This document shows positions 16,688 through 25,847 of a stretch of DNA of 64,000 bases, in pieces; the stretch's first letter is position 1, and every line of letters begins with the position of its first letter. The notes beneath the pieces are model-generated. The model did no database searches, had not been told where the DNA came from, and worked only from the letters and a program-made list of their open reading frames with translations. The stretch spans positions 70,627 through 134,626 of the forward strand of contig CAJMOB010000007.1 in NCBI GenBank assembly GCA_905214925.1. The letters are read 5' to 3'. The position numbers and the translations under genes were made by a program. Origin of the DNA: Scybalomonas sp905214925 (GTDB lineage: Bacteria; Bacillota; Clostridia; Lachnospirales; Lachnospiraceae).

Positions 16688-17839
16688 ATGGAACAATTAA
16701 AAAATGTAATAAGAGAAGAATTAAATTGTAATTTAAATCAGATTATTATTAGCAATCAAAGAAAGAAAGATGCGGTAAAAAAGGTGAAAATTCGTCCTGT
16801 GTTAATGAAGGACGAGCTATATTTTCAAGCATCAGAAACTGTAGATAAAAAAGAAATTCATACGAATTATACAGCAGAGCAGTTGCTTGATAAAATTGAG
16901 ACTTGGTTAAGAGAACAATTTAAGCAACTAGAGCTTACAAGTGCTACTCATACGATTCATGCCCTTGTGAGCAAGAAGGGAAAGGCTACCATTAAGGTAA
17001 AGAACGAATGTAATGAAAGAAAGCAACCGTTAGAGCATAATCGGAAGAAAGAATATATTATCGAAAGTGGAAAACCGATCGATTTTCTCGTGGATCTTGG
17101 AGTTATGACAAAGGAGGGAAAAATTGTCCATGCAAAGTATGATAAATTCAAACAGATCAATCGATTTTTAGAGTTTATTGAAGATATTTTACCTCATCTT
17201 CCAAAAGATAGAGAGGTTACGATTATTGATTTTGGCTGTGGAAAATCTTATTTGACATTTGCTATGTATCACTATCTAAAAGTGATGAAAGAGTATGATA
17301 TTCGAATCATAGGATTGGATTTAAAAGAAGATGTCATTGCTTATTGTAATCAATTGAAGGAACGCTATGGCTATGAGAAATTAAATTTTTACCAAGGGAA
17401 TATTGAATCTTTTGAAGGGGTTTCTCATGTAGATATGGTTGTAACACTCCATGCTTGTGATACTGCAACGGATTATGCCATTGATAAGGCTGTTCGATGG
17501 GGGGCTTCCGTTATTTTATCCGTTCCATGTTGTCAACATGAATTAAATGGGCAGATGCATAGTGAGATGTTAGAGCCAATTATGCAATATGGACTATTGA
17601 GAGAGCGTTTTTGTGCCATTGCTACCGATGGGCTTCGTGCTCAACTTCTTGAAATGGCAGGATATCGCACACAGATTTTAGAATTTATCGATATGGAGCA
17701 TACACCAAAAAATTTATTGATTCGGGCAGTAAAAACAGGAAAGAAAGCAAATAATCGTGCAGAGTACGAAAGATTAAGGGATTTCTTATCCGTGGAACCA
17801 ACGTTAGAGCGTCTTTGGAAGGATGGAAAGATACTATGA
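16688..17839 (+). CDS. Class I SAM-dependent methyltransferase (Methyltransf_32-like)
   Basis: A 383-aa protein with a poorly conserved N-terminal part (1-160) and a Rossmann methyltransferase domain. Motif I is IIDFGCGKSYLTFAMYHYL (about 180-198); an acidic end to strand 2 is in IIGLDLKEDV. A VPCCQHELN motif near 280 replaces the usual NPPY/DPPY and is typical of the Methyltransf_32 group. The substrate is unknown; RNA or a small molecule are both possible. The stop codon overlaps the start of the next gene, indicating coupling. Confidence 0.8.
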   Translation: MEQLKNVIREELNCNLNQIIISNQRKKDAVKKVKIRPVLMKDELYFQASETVDKKEIHTNYTAEQLLDKIETWLREQFKQLELTSATHTIHALVSKKGKATIKVKNECNERKQPLEHNRKKEYIIESGKPIDFLVDLGVMTKEGKIVHAKYDKFKQINRFLEFIEDILPHLPKDREVTIIDFGCGKSYLTFAMYHYLKVMKEYDIRIIGLDLKEDVIAYCNQLKERYGYEKLNFYQGNIESFEGVSHVDMVVTLHACDTATDYAIDKAVRWGASVILSVPCCQHELNGQMHSEMLEPIMQYGLLRERFCAIATDGLRAQLLEMAGYRTQILEFIDMEHTPKNLLIRAVKTGKKANNRAEYERLRDFLSVEPTLERLWKDGKIL

Positions 17840-20370
17840 TAAAACAAGTAATCGCTAGAGTGATTGTTTTTTTCATCACTTTTTTAGGAGGACTATTTTA
17901 TTTTAATTATCTATCGACAGCAGGAAAGACAGAGATGTCAGCGGAGATGAATCAGGCCACATTGCCAGTTCTCTATATCCAAAGTGGAGATCAATATATT
18001 AATGAGATGCATGGATATACAGGTGAAATGGATGAGAGTATGTTAAAAGATACGTTGACACCTGTGGAAAATAATAAACAGTTATCAGTTTATATCAAAG
18101 AGTACGATAATACCATCACTTCTCTTCAGTATGAGCTTTTAAATGTGAGCGGAAATGAAGTGATAGAAAAAGGAACGATTAAAAAACTTACAAAAGCATC
18201 TGGTGGTGTTATCGCTAAGATCAACTGGAAGAAAGTACTGACAGAGAAAAAGGACTATACATTAAAGTTAACTTTAAAACCAGATGGTGGTGTTGCCACG
18301 AATTATTATACAAGAGTGCGCTATCGAGAAGAATTTCATTTAAAAGAGTATTTGGAATTTGTAAATTATTTCCATGACACAACCTTTGAGCCAGAAAAAG
18401 CCAATGAAGAGCTTAAAGTTTATATGGAGCCAAGAGAAGATGTATCCAATAACTCATTAACTTCTGTTAATATTCATTCAAGTATGGAAAGTTTGACATT
18501 TGCCAAATTGAAACCAAAACAAGAGGGAAAGATGCAAATTAGTATTCAGGAGTTAGGAGATGATACGATTTCCCTTGAGACCTATTATGTGCTTTCTACA
18601 GAAAATAGTAAAAAGCAAAAAGAATATTTTTATGTAACAGAATATTATCGGATTAAGTATGGGGAAGAGCGCATGTATTTACTTGATTTTGAACGTCATC
18701 AAGAAGAATTCTTCAATCCAAAATTAATCGACAGTGCAAAAAATGCGTTTAAATTAGGAATTGCCTCTAATCAGAATATTCAACTAGCCACAAGTTCTGA
18801 TTTGAAGAAAATGGCAGTGGTGAGAGAACGTCAGCTTTGGTATTATGACTATAAATCTGTGAGTATGACAAAGGTATTTAGTTTCCGCCAAGACAATGCG
18901 ATCGAAGCTAGAAATGATTATAATCAGCATAATATAAAAATCATTCGTATGGAAGAAGATGGAACGATTTATTTTGCAGTTTATGGCTATATGAACCGTG
19001 GACGCCATGAGGGAACTTGTGGAATTGCACTATATGAGTTTGATCCTAATGAAACAACCATCGAAGAGCTTTTATATGTGCCATCAAAATCTACTTATAG
19101 CTCTTTAAAAGATGAAGTGGAACAGGTGCTTTACTATAATGCGGAACAGCAATTTTTCTTCTTAATGGACGGTCAGATTCATAAGATTGATTGCAATACA
19201 AAAGAAGAGACGGTTATCGCTAAAAATGTAACAGCAACAAGCGCAGTTTCTAGCAAAGATGGCACTCTTTTGGCAATTCAAGATAATATAAAACCTGTGA
19301 AAAATACAAAGATTGTTGTTTGGAACTTGGATACAGGAAAACGATCTGCAATTCAAGCGAAAAAAGGAGAACGATTGCAAAATATTGGATTTGTTGGAAA
19401 TAATCTTCTTTATGGAATTGCAAAATATAGTGATATAAAAGATAAGGATAATGATGAAGCCATTTTCCCAATGTATGTGATTAAAATGTGCGATTCTAAG
19501 ATGAAGCAAAGTACCACATATAAAAAAGATGGCATCTATGTGAGCCAAGCTCGGATTGATGGACAGGCATTAGAGCTTATACGGGTGAAAAAGTCTGGAA
19601 ATGATTATGTGGAAACGGATTCTGATATTATGATCCGAAAAGAGGAAGCAGAAGACAGTGGACTTTTATTTTCTTTATCTTATAGCGCGGATCGTTATAA
19701 TCAGCTTTATTTAGTTTTCCCAAATCATATTTACATTACAACGCCACCACAAATCATGACAACAAGAGAAGTGATCTTTGATGATTATAGAACCGTGACA
19801 ATTGCATCAAGAAAATCAGTTGTGAGCAAATATTATGTATCACTCAATGGACAGCTGTTAAACGGATATTCAAAAGCTGGTGATGCTATCCAAATGGCTG
19901 CTGAAAAAGGCGGAGATGTATTAGGAAGTGGACAACAATATATATGGCAATCAGGAGAAACGCCATTATATGCTGGCTTTGCACCAGAAGTGGATACGAT
20001 TGTAGCAAGAGATGTAAAAGATTCTAAAAATGCTTGTATGGCAATGATTCTTCAGTATGAAAATATTCAGGCCAGCTATACGGATTTAGTTCTTGCCAAT
20101 GCTTCTATGGATACCATGTTAAATCAGTATCTTGGTAAAAGAAGTGTGAACTTGTCAGGAGCTACGTTAAGCCAAGCGCTTTATTATGTAGGAAAAGGAG
20201 CGCCTGTTGTAGCAAGAGTAAAAGAAGACTATTATATTTTAATTACAAGTTATAATAGTACGGATATTCGTTATACGGATCCTGTGAAGGGAATGGTAAT
20301 AAAAGAATCAAGAAGTCAAGTGGAAGAAATGCTTGCAGATAAGATTTTCTATAGTTATATCAAGCAATAA
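17836..20370 (+). CDS. Membrane-anchored extracellular protein with C-terminal C39-like domain
   Basis: An 844-aa protein: a membrane anchor at about 7-24, a large beta-rich extracytoplasmic region with a WD/propeller-like middle (phrases such as KMAVVRERQLWYYDYK), and a C-terminal (about 690-844) cysteine-peptidase C39-like domain. The nucleophile-like Cys is in KNACMAMIL, but the usual His in GHYVLITGY is Tyr here (EDYYILITSY), so peptidase activity is doubtful. I chose ATG 17836, overlapping the previous stop; an in-frame ATG lies at 17815. It probably acts at the cell surface. No named family is recognised for the middle. Confidence 0.65.
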   Translation: MIKQVIARVIVFFITFLGGLFYFNYLSTAGKTEMSAEMNQATLPVLYIQSGDQYINEMHGYTGEMDESMLKDTLTPVENNKQLSVYIKEYDNTITSLQYELLNVSGNEVIEKGTIKKLTKASGGVIAKINWKKVLTEKKDYTLKLTLKPDGGVATNYYTRVRYREEFHLKEYLEFVNYFHDTTFEPEKANEELKVYMEPREDVSNNSLTSVNIHSSMESLTFAKLKPKQEGKMQISIQELGDDTISLETYYVLSTENSKKQKEYFYVTEYYRIKYGEERMYLLDFERHQEEFFNPKLIDSAKNAFKLGIASNQNIQLATSSDLKKMAVVRERQLWYYDYKSVSMTKVFSFRQDNAIEARNDYNQHNIKIIRMEEDGTIYFAVYGYMNRGRHEGTCGIALYEFDPNETTIEELLYVPSKSTYSSLKDEVEQVLYYNAEQQFFFLMDGQIHKIDCNTKEETVIAKNVTATSAVSSKDGTLLAIQDNIKPVKNTKIVVWNLDTGKRSAIQAKKGERLQNIGFVGNNLLYGIAKYSDIKDKDNDEAIFPMYVIKMCDSKMKQSTTYKKDGIYVSQARIDGQALELIRVKKSGNDYVETDSDIMIRKEEAEDSGLLFSLSYSADRYNQLYLVFPNHIYITTPPQIMTTREVIFDDYRTVTIASRKSVVSKYYVSLNGQLLNGYSKAGDAIQMAAEKGGDVLGSGQQYIWQSGETPLYAGFAPEVDTIVARDVKDSKNACMAMILQYENIQASYTDLVLANASMDTMLNQYLGKRSVNLSGATLSQALYYVGKGAPVVARVKEDYYILITSYNSTDIRYTDPVKGMVIKESRSQVEEMLADKIFYSYIKQ

Positions 20371-20425
20371 ACGATGAAAAGCACGTTTTGTGAGCGATTG
20401 GCTACTTGAGTTGCTTTCGTGTAAA
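20371..20425 (-). repeat. Dispersed palindromic repeat, copy D
   Basis: On the minus strand it reads CAATCGCTCACAAAACG then TGCTTTTCATCGTT, the 3' half of the family consensus. It begins directly after the stop codon of the gene at 17836-20370. Confidence 0.5.
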
Positions 20426-20438
20426 TAAAGGAAAAGAA

Positions 20439-20464
20439 GAAGGGCTGATAGTGATCAGCCCTTC
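20439..20464. terminator. Perfect 11-bp palindrome between genes
   Basis: GAAGGGCTGAT and ATCAGCCCTTC flank the loop AGTG. No T run follows on the plus strand, while the minus strand continues into a T/C-rich stretch. It may end or process the upstream transcript, or shield the start of the SbcD-like gene 27 bases downstream. Confidence 0.5.
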
Positions 20465-20490
20465 CGTCTATCTATATGGAGGAACGAGCA

Positions 20491-21543
20491 ATGAAGTTGA
20501 TACACATGGCAGATGTGCATTTGAATCGCATGCCAGAAGAACGAGAAGGAATTGGGTCTATTCGAAAACAAGAAATTCAAGATACTTTTGACCAAGTGCT
20601 AATTCAAGCAAAAAAAGAAAAGGTAGATTGTATTTTAATTGCGGGAGATCTCTATGATCACCCTCCTATGATGGAGGAACTGAAAGAATTAAATGCTAGG
20701 TTTAAAAAGTTAAGTCCTATTACGATTGTGTTAATTGCAGGGAATCATGATTTTGTAGAAGAAAATGGTTCTTATGAGCGGTTTGAGTTTGCAGAAAATG
20801 TTATTTTTCTAAAAAGCAAGACATTACAATCTCATTATGTGGAATCACTGAATACTACCTTTTGGGGATTTAGCTATCATCAAAGAGAAATAAGAGAGTC
20901 TTTGTATGATAGAATAGAGCCAGTAAAAGGCGAGGGATATCACATTTTATTAGCCCATGGAGGAGATGAAACTCATATTCCGATTGATTATGAGAATTTA
21001 AAGTGGCTAGGGTTTGATTATATTGCTCTTGGGCATATTCATAAACAAGAGCAGATTGTAGAAGACTTTATGGGATATTCTGGATCGTTAGAGCCCCTTG
21101 ATCGAACGGAAAAAGGGGAACATGGATATTATCTTGTAGATATTTCGGAAGAAGGACAAAGAATGACTTTTGTACCAGTGGCTAAGAGAAGTTATGAAGT
21201 AATTGAGGTTGAAGTAGAAGAAGATGAGACGCTATTTGATTTGACAGGTCGTATTGAAGATGAGATGATAGAGCGAGGACGTCAGAACTTCTATGAGATT
21301 CATATGACAGGATATACATCCCTTTCTAAGAAATTTTCTTTTGAGGCGTTAGAAAAAAAATATTATATTATTGATATTTTAGATGAGACGATGAAAGATT
21401 ATGATGAAAACGAGTTTTATGAAGAGAATAAGGAAAATATTCTTGGAATGTTTATTGAAGAGATACGATCTCTTTCGGATCCCTATAAAGAAGAAGCGAT
21501 GACAATGGGAATTGAAGCATTGCTTCACACGAAGGTGAAATAA
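20491..21543 (+). CDS. Metallophosphoesterase of the SbcD/YhaO type
   Basis: A 350-aa calcineurin-like phosphoesterase with the di-metal motifs MADVH (D8, H10), AGDLYD, GNHD, AHGGDE and GHIHK in order, and a C-terminal capping region (about 235-350). SbcD and YhaO are Mre11-like nucleases acting on DNA ends with an ABC-type ATPase partner, here the next gene 18 bases downstream. I chose ATG 20491, eight bases after GGAGG; ATG 20476 overlaps that site. The nuclease role is inferred from family and pairing. Confidence 0.85.
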   Translation: MKLIHMADVHLNRMPEEREGIGSIRKQEIQDTFDQVLIQAKKEKVDCILIAGDLYDHPPMMEELKELNARFKKLSPITIVLIAGNHDFVEENGSYERFEFAENVIFLKSKTLQSHYVESLNTTFWGFSYHQREIRESLYDRIEPVKGEGYHILLAHGGDETHIPIDYENLKWLGFDYIALGHIHKQEQIVEDFMGYSGSLEPLDRTEKGEHGYYLVDISEEGQRMTFVPVAKRSYEVIEVEVEEDETLFDLTGRIEDEMIERGRQNFYEIHMTGYTSLSKKFSFEALEKKYYIIDILDETMKDYDENEFYEENKENILGMFIEEIRSLSDPYKEEAMTMGIEALLHTKVK

Positions 21544-21561
21544 AGAGAGATAGGAGACACT

Positions 21562-23361
21562 ATGATTATTCGTAAAATTATAATCGAAGGGTTTGGAAAA
21601 TTTCATAGAACCGCCTTTGAGTTCGATTCAGGCATTAATTTAGTCTATGGAGCCAATGAGGCAGGAAAAACTACTTGTCAGCAGTTTTTGCTTGTCATGC
21701 TTTATGATGTTGAGAGGCTTCGTGGAAAAGGGGCAAAGACGGATAGCTATACTCGTTATTATCCTCGTTATGGAGGGCGGTATGGTGGTATTATGGATTT
21801 TCAGGTAGATGGGAAAGAATATCGTCTTCAACGGATTTTTCGAAGAGAAAAAAGAGAGCTTCATTTATATGAGAAAGAGACAGGAAGGGAGCTTCCAATC
21901 GAAAAGGAATTGTTTACAACTCTTTCTTTTATGAATAAAGAGCAATATATGGAGACATTATTTATGACGCCCAATCATCTAAAGACAGGGGCCTATTTAA
22001 AAGAAGAATTAAATCGGTATACCAATCGGATTGCAGGGACAGGAAGTGCAAAATTTGATGCTTTAGAAGCAATTCGATATTTACAATCAGAGAAGAGAAA
22101 AAATAGTTCGAAAAAGATGGAAGAGGAGCTGAATCAGATTCGAACAACATTGATGGAATATGAGTCGTTACTAGAGCAAAAGAAAGAGCTTTTAGAAGAA
22201 GAGAAAAGACTAGAAGAACAGATCAAGCAATTGGATTTAGAAGAGGCTCGTTATAAAGAGGCATTACAAAGCCGTCAAAGAGAGCAAGAGCGCAAAGTGG
22301 AACAGCGAGTTATGGAACTCTATGAAAAAGAGGCAAAGGCAAAAAAAGAGCAATGGGAATTACAATATAAAAAATTGTTAGAGGAAAAGAAGCGTTTAGA
22401 AGAACAGCGAAAACAAGAAGAACTGCGTCTACAGGCAAAGTTACAAGAAGAAGAGCAGATAGGAAATGGATTAAATAGTTCGGGGCTATTTGGTATTTGC
22501 TTCATTGCTGGACTTTTTGGATTGTTAAAAGAGTGGTATCTTCCTTCGATTATTATTTGGATTTTGGGTGGTCTTGCGTTCTTTTTCACCATTTACCAAA
22601 AAAAGAAAGAGCGGAAAAACTTGCGTCATAACGGAAGTATGGTACAATTAGAGAGTGAAAATGAGGAACTTGCTTTCAATATCGATCTAGGGTTAAAAGA
22701 AATAGAAGAAAAAGTGCTGGCAGAAGAAGTGGATGAGGAGTCCATCATAGAACAACAAGTGGATTATAGTGCTATGAGAATGGAGATTGATCAGAAGCTT
22801 TTTGAGAATCATATGAAACAGCGTTATCTTCTAGAAAAAGAAGAGAAGAAACGACATTTGGAAGTAGAGTATCAAAACATAAAAGAAGAGCAGAAGAGAT
22901 TAGAAGGTAAAAATCATTCTGCCGATCTTGCAATTTCGATTCTAAAAAAATTATCATCCAAAATTTATGATGAATTTGGTAATTCTTTTAGTGAAGAAGT
23001 ATCAAACATAATGACAGCCATTACCGATCATCGTTATGAGAGAATTATGATCGATGAGCAGATGGGGATTTTAGTGGAGAGTGATGGAGGATTCGTAGGA
23101 ATGGAATCTTTAAGTTTAGGAACAGTGGAACAAATTTATTTCGCTATCCGAATGGCTGCAGCGAAGCTCTTTATGAAAGGGGAACCCCTTCCGATTCTAA
23201 TAGACGATAGTTTTGGCAGTTTTGATGAAGAAAGACTGGGAAGGACATTGGATTTTCTCTCGAAATACGATTATCCACAAATATTTGTATTTACATGTGA
23301 TAAGCGAATTCGAGATATACTTATAAATCAGCGAACAGAGTTTTCCTATTTGGAACTGTAA
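21562..23361 (+). CDS. SbcC/YhaN-type AAA ATPase with internal membrane segments
   Basis: A 599-aa partner of the upstream nuclease. Walker A is GANEAGKTT (30-38); a long coiled coil runs at about 170-300, then two hydrophobic segments (near 308-345) interrupt the coil, and a second coil precedes the C-terminal ABC signature LSLGTVEQIYFAIRMAAAK and Walker B ILIDDSFGSFD. The membrane hairpin at the arm tip, found in YhaN-like proteins, differs from the zinc-hook of SbcC/Rad50 and would tether the complex to the membrane. RBS and gene spacing show an operon. Confidence 0.82.
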   Translation: MIIRKIIIEGFGKFHRTAFEFDSGINLVYGANEAGKTTCQQFLLVMLYDVERLRGKGAKTDSYTRYYPRYGGRYGGIMDFQVDGKEYRLQRIFRREKRELHLYEKETGRELPIEKELFTTLSFMNKEQYMETLFMTPNHLKTGAYLKEELNRYTNRIAGTGSAKFDALEAIRYLQSEKRKNSSKKMEEELNQIRTTLMEYESLLEQKKELLEEEKRLEEQIKQLDLEEARYKEALQSRQREQERKVEQRVMELYEKEAKAKKEQWELQYKKLLEEKKRLEEQRKQEELRLQAKLQEEEQIGNGLNSSGLFGICFIAGLFGLLKEWYLPSIIIWILGGLAFFFTIYQKKKERKNLRHNGSMVQLESENEELAFNIDLGLKEIEEKVLAEEVDEESIIEQQVDYSAMRMEIDQKLFENHMKQRYLLEKEEKKRHLEVEYQNIKEEQKRLEGKNHSADLAISILKKLSSKIYDEFGNSFSEEVSNIMTAITDHRYERIMIDEQMGILVESDGGFVGMESLSLGTVEQIYFAIRMAAAKLFMKGEPLPILIDDSFGSFDEERLGRTLDFLSKYDYPQIFVFTCDKRIRDILINQRTEFSYLEL

Positions 23362-23381
23362 AAAGACAATGAGGTGAAAGA

Positions 23382-25772
23382 ATGGCAGACCAGAAAAAAA
23401 GAAAATCAACGCCTAGTTCGACGAAGACAAAGACAAAACCAAGAACGAAGGCGAAAACCAAAAAACACTCGAAGAAAAAGAAGAAAAAGACACTGTTTGG
23501 AAGAATTATTCGTATTCAGCTAGGGATTCTTCTTGTTGCATTTTTAGCGATTATGGGATTACTTTACATGAAGTATGGAACAGCTGTTATCGCTATGTAC
23601 AAGGATGCAAAACAGCTTGTGGCAGAATCTACGCCAGAGACATTTAAGGCATCTGAGACAAGTCTTGTTTATGATAGTGACAAGAAGCTCATGAAGAAAA
23701 TTAAAAATGAAAAAGAGGTATACTATCTAGAGTATGAAGATATTCCACAATATGCAATTGATGCAATGATTTCTATTGAAGATAAGAAGTTCTATGAACA
23801 TAATGGAATTGATCTAAAAGCCATTATGCGTGCGGGAATTGGTGTTATCTTTAATAAGTCTTATGGTGGTGGAAGTACCATTACCCAACAGCTTAGTCGT
23901 AACGTATTTTTAACGACAAGATATTCATGGGAGCGTAAAGTAGAAGAGATTTTCTTATCGCTTGACATGGAGAAAAAATATAGCAAAGATCAAATCATGG
24001 AATTTTATTTAAATAATATTTATTTCATGAATGGATATTATGGAATTCAAGCAGCTAGTAAGGGGTATTTTGGAAAAGATGTGAACAAGCTTTCCTTATC
24101 ACAAATTGCAACACTTTGTGCGATTCCAAATAATCCAAACTTATATAATCCAAGAGAAAAATTGGAGAACACATTAAAACGTCGTGATCGTATTTTAAAG
24201 AACATGCGTGATGATGGTAAGATCACGGAAGAACAGTATCAAGAAGCAATTAATGAAAAGATAAAAATTAAAAATAAGACGACAGATATTAACAACTATG
24301 TAGAAACTTTTGTATATGATAGTGCAATTAAGGCTCTCATGAAAGAGGATGGATTTAAATTCAAATACTCTTTTAAAAATTCAGATGAAAAAGAGAAATA
24401 TACAGAGCAATATAATGAGTCCTATGCACAACATCAAAAACAATTAAAAACAGCTGGTTATCGTATCTATACATCCATTGATTTGGAGAAACAAGAACAA
24501 TTACAACAAGCGGTAAATGAAGGGCTTGCTCAGTTCACAGAGACAAATGATGATGGTATTTATGCAATGCAAAGTTCCGCGGTTTCCATTGATAATGAAA
24601 CGGGAAGAGTGGTAGCCATTGTTGGTGGACGTGAACAAGACGACGTAAATGGATATACATTAAACCGTGCATTCCAAAGTTTTAGACAGCCTGGTAGTAC
24701 AATTAAACCACTAGTTGTTTATACGCCAGCGTTTGAAAAATTAGGCTATAATCCAGATTCTATTGTAAATGATAGCCCGATTGAAGGGGGACCAAAGAAT
24801 ACTGGAGATGTTTATTCTGGAAAAATTCCACTTCGAGAGGCCGTTGCACGTTCTAGAAACGTTGTGGCATGGAGAATTTATGAAGAGTTAACTCCAGAAG
24901 TTGGTATGAACTACTTAAAAGAAATGCAATTTTCTAAGTTAGCAGAAGAGGATTTTCACAATATGTCTACTGCGTTAGGTGGTTTTAACACAGGTGCTAG
25001 TGTTCTAGAAATGGCATCTGGATTTGCAACACTAGAAAATGATGGCGTTTATCGAGAGCCAACTTGTATTGTAACAATTAAAGACTCAAAAGGAAACGTT
25101 ATTGTTGATGATAAGGTGGAAAATAAGTTAATCTATTCTGGAAATGCCGCTCGTATGATGACAGATGTATTAAAAGGTGTCTTTGAAAGCGGTGGTACAG
25201 CAGCTTCTATTGGCGGAATTAGCAATATGGATAGTGCTGGTAAAACAGGAACAACCAATGATAATAAAGACGGTTGGTTCTGTGGTTATACACCATACTA
25301 TACAACTGCTGTTTGGGTAGGATATGATCAGCCTCGTTCTATTCCAGATCTTTGGGGATCTTCTTATCCAGCTAGAATTTGGAAACAATATATGAGTCAA
25401 ATTCATGAGGGATTAGAAAGAAAAACATTTGAGCCTTATGTATCCACTGGATCAAAAGATATGGTAAGCACTTATGATACAGAGGAAGAAACAGAAGCAA
25501 CGACAGAAGAAACAACAGAATTGACAACAGAAGTTACAACAGAAGAGACGACAGAAGAAACAACAGAAGTCACAACAGAAGAAACGACAGAAGCTCCAAC
25601 AACAGAAGCTCCAACAACGGAAGCTCCAACGACAGAAGCTCCAACGACAGAAGCTCCAGCAACAGAGGCTCCAACAGAACAAGAACCAGATACAGAACCG
25701 ACACCAGATGATGGAAATGATGATAATGGGGCAAACGCTGATAATGGGGCAGTTGATGAGGCAGGAGAGTAA
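23382..25772 (+). CDS. Class A penicillin-binding protein (PBP1a family)
   Basis: A 796-aa bifunctional peptidoglycan synthase. A Lys-rich cytoplasmic tail (1-35) and one membrane helix (about 38-62) are followed by the GT51 transglycosylase domain (SIEDKKFYEHNGID, GGSTITQQLSRN). The transpeptidase domain has SxxK in RQPGSTIKPL, SRN, and KTGTT in DSAGKTGTTNDNKDGWF. The last 95 residues are a Thr/Glu/Pro-rich tail of ETT and TEAPT units, probably a flexible wall-spanning linker. GAGGTG precedes the ATG. A bidirectional terminator follows. Confidence 0.95.
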   Translation: MADQKKRKSTPSSTKTKTKPRTKAKTKKHSKKKKKKTLFGRIIRIQLGILLVAFLAIMGLLYMKYGTAVIAMYKDAKQLVAESTPETFKASETSLVYDSDKKLMKKIKNEKEVYYLEYEDIPQYAIDAMISIEDKKFYEHNGIDLKAIMRAGIGVIFNKSYGGGSTITQQLSRNVFLTTRYSWERKVEEIFLSLDMEKKYSKDQIMEFYLNNIYFMNGYYGIQAASKGYFGKDVNKLSLSQIATLCAIPNNPNLYNPREKLENTLKRRDRILKNMRDDGKITEEQYQEAINEKIKIKNKTTDINNYVETFVYDSAIKALMKEDGFKFKYSFKNSDEKEKYTEQYNESYAQHQKQLKTAGYRIYTSIDLEKQEQLQQAVNEGLAQFTETNDDGIYAMQSSAVSIDNETGRVVAIVGGREQDDVNGYTLNRAFQSFRQPGSTIKPLVVYTPAFEKLGYNPDSIVNDSPIEGGPKNTGDVYSGKIPLREAVARSRNVVAWRIYEELTPEVGMNYLKEMQFSKLAEEDFHNMSTALGGFNTGASVLEMASGFATLENDGVYREPTCIVTIKDSKGNVIVDDKVENKLIYSGNAARMMTDVLKGVFESGGTAASIGGISNMDSAGKTGTTNDNKDGWFCGYTPYYTTAVWVGYDQPRSIPDLWGSSYPARIWKQYMSQIHEGLERKTFEPYVSTGSKDMVSTYDTEEETEATTEETTELTTEVTTEETTEETTEVTTEETTEAPTTEAPTTEAPTTEAPTTEAPATEAPTEQEPDTEPTPDDGNDDNGANADNGAVDEAGE
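25589..25673 (+). repeat. In-gene 15-bp tandem repeat coding for TEAPT units
   Basis: About six near-identical 15-bp units (GAAGCTCCAACAACA with third-position changes) encode TEAPT repeats in the penicillin-binding protein tail. Upstream ACAGAAGAAACA-type units encode the TTEET part. Copy number could vary between strains by slippage. Confidence 0.75.
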
Positions 25773-25805
25773 TAAAATTGTTGATTTTTCGTAAATTAGG
25801 AAAAG

Positions 25806-25838
25806 AAAAAGGAAGTTCAAATTGAACTTCCTTTTTTT
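25806..25838. terminator. Bidirectional intrinsic terminator between the PBP gene and prs
   Basis: AAAAAGGAAGTTCAA (25806-25820) pairs with TTGAACTTCCTTTTT and has T tracts on both strands. It separates two convergent genes and would serve both. Confidence 0.9.
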
Positions 25839-25847
25839 AATTTTTTC

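Noticed and set aside
25589..25673. Regularly spaced repeats, at first sight CRISPR-like
   Set aside because: Units are 15 bp without spacers, in frame with the PBP gene, and encode TEAPT. No cas genes are nearby.
25452..25820. Minus-strand frame of 122 residues rich in Cys, Phe and Trp
   Set aside because: It is the antisense of the TEAPT/TTEET repeat region of the penicillin-binding protein; the repeats themselves keep the frame open. It has no ribosome binding site.
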